A DNA stretch of 11,897 nt. It comes from DATBDM01 sp036269915 (GTDB lineage Bacteria > Actinomycetota > Thermoleophilia > Solirubrobacterales > Solirubrobacteraceae). Where the stretch lies: positions 1-11,897 of the forward strand of contig DATBDM010000021.1 of the NCBI GenBank assembly GCA_036269915.1. The letters are read 5' to 3'. Numbering within the stretch: position 1 is the stretch's first letter; every line of letters begins with the position of its first letter. The position numbers and the translations under genes were made by a program. Below, one piece after another: positions 7,307 through 11,897 of this stretch. The notes beneath the pieces were generated by a model that saw nothing but the letters and a program-made list of their open reading frames with translations, was not told the DNA's origin and did not search any database.

Positions 7307-9850
7307 ATGCCGACTCTGAGAGGGCCAGCCCGCCCTCGTGCGGTGCCCCGTGGACCCCCTTCCTTCATCTTGACGCGTCGCATCCTCGCCACCGGCCTCG
7401 CCGGCGCCGCCCTCTTCGCGGCGTCGCTCGGCGCGCTCGCACGCGGGCAGGACCCCAGCTCCTCGCCCACGCCGGACGCCACGGCCACCGTGGAGACCAC
7501 GGCCACCAGCGTGCCGACGACGGTGCCGACGGAGACGCCCACCGAGGCGCCGACGTCGACCCCCGCGGCCACGCAGACGGCCGACCCCTCGCCCTACCCC
7601 TCCCCCGTCCAGACCACGGTGCCGGCCGACCCGACGAGCACCCCGTCCGACGCGCCGACGGCGACCTCGACCCCCGGCTCCACGGCCACGCCCGGCGCCA
7701 CCGCGACCCCCGGCTCGCACTCGCACGGCTCAGCCCATTCGCCCGCGAAGGGCAACACCTCGCGAGGGACCGGATCGATCAAGAAGGGCTGTGGCTCAGC
7801 CTCTAGCTCAGATCGAGGGTGCGGGAAGACGTCGAAGCCGGCGCACACCGACCCGGCTCCGAGCACGCCCGCGGCGCCCACCCCGCCGACGACGAACGCC
7901 GACGGCTCGCCCGCCCCGTCGAACCCGACCTTCTCGCTCTCGACTCCGGGCCCGGCTCCGATCGGCGTGCCGAACTTCTTCATCGACAAGTTCCGGATCC
8001 CGCCGTTCCTGCTGCCGATCTACCAGGCGGCGGGCATGCAGTACGGGATCCGCTGGGAGGTCCTGGCCGCGATCAACGAGATCGAGACCGATTACGGCCG
8101 CAACCTCAACATCTCGTCCGCGGGCGCGCTCGGGTGGATGCAGTTCATGCCCGCCACCTGGAAGATGTACGGCGTCGACGCCAACCACGACGGCGAGAAG
8201 GACCCGTTCAACCCCGTGGACGCGGTGTTCGCGGCCGCGCGTTACCTGAAGGCGGCCGGCGGCGACCACGACCTGCGCCGGGCGATCTTCGCCTACAACC
8301 ACGCCGACTGGTACGTGAACTCGGTGCTGATGCGCGCGCAGGTCATCGGCGGCCTGCCGTCCGACCTCGTCGGCTCGCTCACCGGCCTCACCCAGGGCCG
8401 CTTCCCGATCGCCGCGAAGGCCACCTACGCGGGCGCGGTGTCGCGCAAGCGCAAGGTCGTCGGCAGCGGCAACGCGGCGATGGTCGTCGAGTCCAGCGCG
8501 ACGCAGCGGTCGATCGACGTCTTCTCCAAGGACCGCGCGCCGGTGATCGCCGTCAACGACGGCCGCGTGCTCAAGCTCGGCACGAACAAGCGCCTCGGGC
8601 ACTTCATCCGCGTCCAGGACGTCTACGGCAACACCTACACCTACGCGAACCTCGGCTCGGTCTCCGCGACCTACCCCGCGCCCAAGCCGCGCTCGGTGCG
8701 CAAGAGCCAGGTGCGCCGCGAGCTGCACCTGCCGGGCGCGGGCAAGGCCCCGAAGAAGGCCGCCTCGACCAGCCGCAGCGCCGCCAAGCCCGCCGCAAAG
8801 CCGCGGAAGGCGATGGCCGCCGCCGCTCCGGTCGACGGCGCGACCGCCCTCAAGCAGCGCCTGTTCGCCCACCCGACCCGCCCCCACGCCCGCGCCAACG
8901 GCGGCGCGATCCAGCTCGGCGAGTCGCTGACGACGCCCGCCAAGCTCACGACGCGCGCCCCGATCGGCCTGGATCCGAAGGACTTCGTGGCCAAGAAGAT
9001 GCGCAAGGGCGCGCGGATCATCGGCGGCACGATCCTCGGCCGGCTCGGCAAGAAGGCCGACGGCATCAAGGCGCACCTGCGCTTCGAGATCAGGCCCGCC
9101 GGCCGCGGCGCTCCGCGCATCGACCCCAAGCCGATCCTCGACGGCTGGAAGCTGCTCGAGTCGACGGCGATCTACCGCGCCGCCGGCAAGAACCCGTTCT
9201 TCGGCCAGGATGCACAGGAGCCCTCGATCGGCCAGATCCTGCTGATGAGCAAGGAGACGCTGACCCAGCGCGTGCTCAACGACCCGCGGGTCCAGATCTA
9301 CCAGTGCGGTCGCCAGGACATCGAGTCCGGCCAGATCGACCGCCGCGTGCTCGCGATGCTCGAGTTCCTGGCCACCTCGGGCCTCAAGCCCACGGTCTCG
9401 GCGCTCAAGTGCGGCCACAGCCTGATGACGGTCTCGGGGAACATCTCCGAGCACTCGACGGGCACGGCCGCCGACATCGCGGCGATCAACGGCATCCCGA
9501 TCGTCGGTCATCAGGGCCCCGGCTCGATCACCGACATCACGATCCAGCGCCTGCTCACGCTGCAGGGCACGATGAAGCCGCACCAGATCATCTCCCTGAT
9601 GACCTTCCAGGGCGCGGACAACACGCTGGCGATGGCCGACCACTACGACCACATCCACGTCGGGTATCACCCGATGTACGGCCAGAACACGAAGGCGTCC
9701 AAGCAGATCGACGCGATCCTCAAGCCCGATCAGTGGATCAAGCTGATCTCCCGCCTCGGCCAGATCGACAACCCCACGGTCGCCGACCGGCCGTCGCGCT
9801 ACTCGGTCAAGGTCGTCAAGCGCGCCTCCACCGCCCACGCGGGCGAGTAG
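7307..9850 (+). CDS. Exported multidomain peptidoglycan hydrolase: SLT transglycosylase + degenerate M23 + M15 peptidase
   Basis: 847 residues. The start ATG 7307 is supported by AAGGA 8 nt upstream. The N-terminus (about 23-48) is a signal peptide with TRRIL before an Ala/Gly/Leu core, so Sec or Tat export is possible. Residues about 49-160 are a Thr/Pro/Ala/Ser-rich linker, likely wall-spanning or glycosylated, followed by a Cys pair (162, 172). Residues about 224-350 are an SLT domain: IETDYGRN with probable catalytic Glu260, SAGALGWMQFMPATW, and AYNHADWYV near the end. Residues about 398-450 and 575-625 look like the two halves of an M23 (LytM) domain whose catalytic residues are mostly lost. 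Residues about 640-800 are an M15-like D,D- or L,D-peptidase: SEHSTGTAAD (His716, Asp723) and HYDHIHV (Asp781, His784). Expected to cleave glycan strands and peptide stems outside the membrane. A VOC gene starts 14 nt after the stop. Confidence 0.92.
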   Translation: MPTLRGPARPRAVPRGPPSFILTRRILATGLAGAALFAASLGALARGQDPSSSPTPDATATVETTATSVPTTVPTETPTEAPTSTPAATQTADPSPYPSPVQTTVPADPTSTPSDAPTATSTPGSTATPGATATPGSHSHGSAHSPAKGNTSRGTGSIKKGCGSASSSDRGCGKTSKPAHTDPAPSTPAAPTPPTTNADGSPAPSNPTFSLSTPGPAPIGVPNFFIDKFRIPPFLLPIYQAAGMQYGIRWEVLAAINEIETDYGRNLNISSAGALGWMQFMPATWKMYGVDANHDGEKDPFNPVDAVFAAARYLKAAGGDHDLRRAIFAYNHADWYVNSVLMRAQVIGGLPSDLVGSLTGLTQGRFPIAAKATYAGAVSRKRKVVGSGNAAMVVESSATQRSIDVFSKDRAPVIAVNDGRVLKLGTNKRLGHFIRVQDVYGNTYTYANLGSVSATYPAPKPRSVRKSQVRRELHLPGAGKAPKKAASTSRSAAKPAAKPRKAMAAAAPVDGATALKQRLFAHPTRPHARANGGAIQLGESLTTPAKLTTRAPIGLDPKDFVAKKMRKGARIIGGTILGRLGKKADGIKAHLRFEIRPAGRGAPRIDPKPILDGWKLLESTAIYRAAGKNPFFGQDAQEPSIGQILLMSKETLTQRVLNDPRVQIYQCGRQDIESGQIDRRVLAMLEFLATSGLKPTVSALKCGHSLMTVSGNISEHSTGTAADIAAINGIPIVGHQGPGSITDITIQRLLTLQGTMKPHQIISLMTFQGADNTLAMADHYDHIHVGYHPMYGQNTKASKQIDAILKPDQWIKLISRLGQIDNPTVADRPSRYSVKVVKRASTAHAGE

Positions 9851-9855
9851 GCTCC

Positions 9856-9872
9856 GCGCGCGGCATGCGCGC
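9856..9872 (+). promoter_or_regulatory. Hairpin covering the start codon of the VOC gene
   Basis: GCGCGC (9856-9861) pairs perfectly with GCGCGC (9867-9872) around a 5-nt loop GGCAT. The A and U of the ATG at 9865 lie in the loop and its G in the stem. No ribosome-binding site is seen upstream. Such a structure could limit independent initiation and favour coupling to the upstream gene, but GC-rich stems are common at this composition. Confidence 0.35.
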
Positions 9873-10281
9873 ACCGTTCATCGACCACGTGACGATCCGG
9901 GTCGCCGACCTGGAGAAGAGCCGGAGCTTCTACGCGGAGGCGCTCGAGCCGTTCGGCGCCCATGTCGTGGAGATCGACGGCGAGCGGGGCTCCGAGCTCG
10001 CAATCGGGCCCGAGGGCTCCGAGGACCTCGTCCTGACCGAGGGCGAGCCGTCCGCGCCGGTGCACGTCGCCTTCCTCGCGCTCGATCCCGAGACGGTCGA
10101 CGCGTTCCACGCCGCCGCGCTCGAGGCGGGCGGCCGCGACAACGGCAAGCCCGGGCCGCGGCCGCAGTACCACGAGCGCTACTACGCGGCCTACGCGCTC
10201 GATCCCGACGGCAACAACGTCGAGGCCGTCTGCCACACCGGGCCGACCGCCGCCGAGCAGGACCCCGCCCGGCGCGGCTGA
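9865..10281 (+). CDS. VOC-superfamily (glyoxalase-fold) protein
   Basis: 138 residues made of two beta-alpha-beta-beta-beta modules. The first opens with FIDHVTIRVADLEKSRSFY (5-23), where His8 is the usual first metal ligand. The second contains VHVAFLA (His67), YHERYYAAYALDPDGNN (102-118) and VEAVCH (Glu120). This His/His/Glu set is consistent with a divalent-metal site, and YYAAYALDPDGNNVEAVCH-type endings are typical of glyoxalase/bleomycin-resistance/dioxygenase-like proteins. The substrate is not evident; members include lactoylglutathione lyase-like enzymes, fosfomycin/bleomycin resistance proteins and extradiol dioxygenases. It lies 14 nt downstream of the peptidoglycan hydrolase on the same strand, probably in one transcript. 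Its TGA directly abuts the stop of the convergent nitrilase gene, together forming the palindrome TGATCA. Confidence 0.9.
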   Translation: MRAPFIDHVTIRVADLEKSRSFYAEALEPFGAHVVEIDGERGSELAIGPEGSEDLVLTEGEPSAPVHVAFLALDPETVDAFHAAALEAGGRDNGKPGPRPQYHERYYAAYALDPDGNNVEAVCHTGPTAAEQDPARRG

Positions 10282-11229
10282 TCAGCGCTCGACGGTCTGC
10301 TCGATCAGCGTGGCGTAGGTCTCCGGCCGGCGCGTGGTGAGGAACGGGAACAGCGTCAGCCAGTCGCGGCGCTGGTCGAGGTCGAGGTCGGCGACGAGCA
10401 CGGCGGCCGCGTCGCGCGGCGCCTGCACGAGCACGCGGCCGTACGGGTCGGAGACGAAGCTCGAGCCGTAGAAGGTGAGCGGGTCCTCGTGACCGATCCG
10501 GTTGACGGCGACCATGAACGTGCCGTTGGCGATCCCGTTGGCGGTGATCACCTTCTCCCACAGCGGCTCGGTGTCGAACCCGGGGTGGTCGGGCTCGGAG
10601 CCGATCGCGGTCGGGTAGACGATGACCTCGGCGCCGCCCAGCGAGTACGCGCGGGCGAGCTCCGGGAACCACTGGTCCCAGCACGTCGGGAAGCCGAACG
10701 CGCCGTCCTGGATCCCGACGACGGGGTAGCCCTCCTCGTCGTCGCCGGGCCGGAAGTAGCGGTCCTCGTAGTAGCCGGCGGTGACGGGGATGTGGAGCTT
10801 GCGGGTGCGCGCGACGACCTCGCCGTCGGGTCCCACGACGATCGCGGTGTTGTAGCCCATGCCGCCGTCCTCGGCGCGCTCGTAGAGTGACGCGTGGACG
10901 TGGATGCCATGCTCGCGCGCCGCAGCGGCGGCGAGCTGCGTGGTCGGCCCGTCCGGGATCTCCTCGGCGCGCGCGAGCGCCTCCTCGAGGGCGTCGGGCA
11001 CGATCGCGAAGTACGGCGAGAGCGTCAGCTCCTGCAGGCAGACGAGCTTCGCCCCCTCCCTCGCGGCCATGGCGATGCCGCGCCGCAGCGCCTCCGCGTG
11101 CGCCTCGGGGTCGGGGTTCCAGGCTTCCTGCACGGCCCCGATCCGGAACGGCTCACGGGCGGGCGCCTCGACGCGGGCGAGCGACGGAGGCGTCGCCCCC
11201 ACGGCGGTGATCAACTGCGGCTCCGGCAT
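10282..11229 (-). CDS. Nitrilase-superfamily carbon-nitrogen hydrolase, N-carbamoylputrescine amidase-like
   Basis: 315 residues with the complete nitrilase Glu-Lys-Cys triad: Glu67 in CLQELTLSPYF, Lys144 in RKLHIP, Cys183 in FPTCWDQWFPE. The signatures GYYEDRYFRPGD (152-163), CWDQWFPELAR, YPTAIGSEP and VAVNRIG are those of N-carbamoylputrescine amidases (AguB/CPA), which release putrescine, CO2 and ammonia in the agmatine route of polyamine synthesis. No agmatine deiminase gene is next to it, so beta-ureidopropionase or another carbamoyl-amine hydrolase remains possible. The first 27 residues extend beyond the usual family start (FRIGAVQ), so the true start may be internal (for example TTG at residue 6 or GTG at residue 10). 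The assigned ATG 11229 has no visible ribosome-binding site and lies only 10 nt after the transposase stop, on the same strand. Confidence 0.92.
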   Translation of the reverse strand: MPEPQLITAVGATPPSLARVEAPAREPFRIGAVQEAWNPDPEAHAEALRRGIAMAAREGAKLVCLQELTLSPYFAIVPDALEEALARAEEIPDGPTTQLAAAAAREHGIHVHASLYERAEDGGMGYNTAIVVGPDGEVVARTRKLHIPVTAGYYEDRYFRPGDDEEGYPVVGIQDGAFGFPTCWDQWFPELARAYSLGGAEVIVYPTAIGSEPDHPGFDTEPLWEKVITANGIANGTFMVAVNRIGHEDPLTFYGSSFVSDPYGRVLVQAPRDAAAVLVADLDLDQRRDWLTLFPFLTTRRPETYATLIEQTVER

Positions 11230-11239
11230 GCCAGCGACT

Positions 11240-11800
11240 CTAACGGGAGGCCGATGCGGCGGCGCGCTCGGACACCGCCCGGCGGTAGCGCAGCACCGGC
11301 TCTCCGCCGAACGCGCCGAAATGCTCGAGCAGGCGCGGCGCCGCGAGCCAATGCGGCCCGGAGCCAGCCAGCGTCGCCCGATAACTGCTCCACGGCCACT
11401 CGTCGGGCCGCCGCGCCTGACGTGCGCTCACGGGGTTCGCCGCGATGTACGCCGTCACGGCCCACATCTGCGCGTTCGTGGTCACGCGGACGGAGCCGAA
11501 CCGGCCCTGGAAGAGGTGGCCGACGTGATCGTGACGCCGGTTGAAGCGCTGTGCGTAGCGGCCGTGGAGGCGCTGCATGCCCTCGCCGAGATTGCGCTCA
11601 GGCGTCTCCAGGAGCAGGTGCACGTGATTGTCCATGAGGCAGTAGGCGAGCGCGTACCAGCGCTGGCGGATCACCGTCTCGCCGAGCAAGCGCAGATACC
11701 GGTGCCGATCGCTGTCGTCGAGGAAGATGAGCCCGCGTCCGTTGCCGCGCGCGAACACGTGGAAGATCCCTCCCTCGACCTCCTCCCGCGGCGGACGCAT
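11240..11800 (-). CDS. REP-associated tyrosine transposase-like protein (RAYT, Y1/HUH family)
   Basis: 186 residues, full length for the family. Seen: GGIFHVFARGN (10-20), the typical N-terminal motif; LAYCLMDNHVHLLLET with the HUH metal-binding pair His59 and His61; the probable catalytic Tyr82 in GRYAQRFNRRH; GHLFQGRF (94-101); and the C-terminal AYIAANPV and WPWSSYR motifs of this COG1943-type group. HUH enzymes nick and rejoin single-stranded DNA at hairpins. RAYTs are usually single-copy domesticated relatives of IS200 transposases that act on nearby REP palindromes. Consistent with this, an array of short palindromic units begins 39 bp upstream of the start codon, and no terminal inverted repeat or target duplication is visible on the other side. 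The gene appears intact. The start ATG 11800 lacks a good ribosome-binding site. The nitrilase gene begins 10 nt downstream. Confidence 0.93.
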   Translation of the reverse strand: MRPPREEVEGGIFHVFARGNGRGLIFLDDSDRHRYLRLLGETVIRQRWYALAYCLMDNHVHLLLETPERNLGEGMQRLHGRYAQRFNRRHDHVGHLFQGRFGSVRVTTNAQMWAVTAYIAANPVSARQARRPDEWPWSSYRATLAGSGPHWLAAPRLLEHFGAFGGEPVLRYRRAVSERAAASASR

Positions 11801-11838
11801 CGCGGGCGATAGGCACCCGGCGCCGACCTTCGCCCCCC

Positions 11839-11897
11839 AACGGGGTCAGACCGCGTTTACCTAAAGGGGGTCTGACCCCGTTTAGGTAAAGAGGGTC
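11839..11897. repeat. 25-bp tandem array of REP-like palindromic units, cut by the window edge
   Basis: Unit 1 (11842-11866) and unit 2 (11867-11891) match at 21 of 25 positions, and a third copy begins at 11892 (AGGGTC) before the sequence ends. The consensus is GGGGTCWGACC, S, CGTTTASSTAAAG. Each unit holds two small palindromes (GGTC-W-GACC and TTTA-SS-TAAA), and the bases that differ are mainly their centres. As a result the array also folds as a perfect 14-bp inverted repeat (11839-11852 with 11869-11882, 16-nt loop) and a 10-bp one (11856-11865 with 11881-11890). It lies directly upstream of the RAYT-like gene, whose product is the likely partner. Confidence 0.88.

Noticed and set aside
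7808..10281. Long open frames on both strands (688 and 820 codons) across the cell-wall hydrolase gene
   Set aside because: Low-complexity Arg/Asp/Ala-rich translations with no motifs. The competing frame has three recognisable domains and a signal peptide; only the last 138 codons of the plus-strand one (VOC) are real.
11230..11897. A complete insertion sequence with terminal inverted repeats and target duplication around the transposase
   Set aside because: Repeats exist only upstream of the gene; nothing matching is found between its stop and the nitrilase. RAYT genes normally lack IS ends.
11839..11897. CRISPR array at the right edge
   Set aside because: The units are contiguous with no spacers, only about 25 bp, and internally palindromic beside a HUH transposase.
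11869..11897. Intrinsic terminator formed by the GGTCTGACCCC hairpin
   Set aside because: No U-tract follows in either direction. The hairpin is part of the repeated unit and lies upstream, not downstream, of the adjacent gene.

Overview
The window is a very GC-rich (roughly 70 percent), densely packed bacterial chromosome segment. Codon use is strongly G/C at third positions, several genes start with GTG, and gene content points to an actinobacterium. Malyl-CoA lyase and MaoC proteins resemble both Chloroflexus and Streptomyces versions, and there is a Thr/Pro-rich lytic transglycosylase. This suggests the deep-branching Thermoleophilia/Solirubrobacterales, but that placement is an inference from style and remembered homologues, not a search. 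No rRNA, tRNA, CRISPR array or prophage was found.

Left part (1-4677): central carbon metabolism. A GTP-type PEP carboxykinase (cut by the left edge) follows, on the same strand, a MaoC-type hydratase of the mesaconyl-CoA hydratase kind. Diverging from the hydratase by only 9 bp is a malyl-CoA/beta-methylmalyl-CoA lyase very like the Chloroflexus enzyme. A second, Streptomyces-like CoA-ester lyase lies 0.7 kb further on, in a tight pair with a small secreted protein. Together these fit the lower half of the ethylmalonyl-CoA pathway (or a related glyoxylate-assimilation route) feeding malate/oxaloacetate into gluconeogenesis. The upper-half enzymes (crotonyl-CoA carboxylase/reductase, ethylmalonyl-CoA mutase) are not in this window.

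Middle part (4750-7160): an Fpg/Nei-family DNA glycosylase whose fourth zinc cysteine is replaced by Glu, then on the opposite strand a GNAT acetyltransferase followed by a FUSC-type membrane protein.

Right part (7307-11897): a large exported cell-wall enzyme with an SLT transglycosylase domain, a split and apparently dead M23 domain and an intact-looking M15 peptidase domain; a small VOC (glyoxalase-fold) protein; an N-carbamoylputrescine amidase-like nitrilase-family hydrolase; and a RAYT-type HUH transposase. Immediately upstream of the transposase the window ends inside a 25-bp tandem array of REP-like palindromic units.

Architecture: all three convergent gene pairs overlap or abut at their stop codons (22 nt, 4 nt and 0 nt), leaving no room for ordinary terminators. 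The longest gene-free stretch is 146 bp (7161-7306), so no gap exceeds 300 bases. The best candidate for something unusual is the transposase plus repeat array at the right edge. The triple-domain cell-wall protein comes next.
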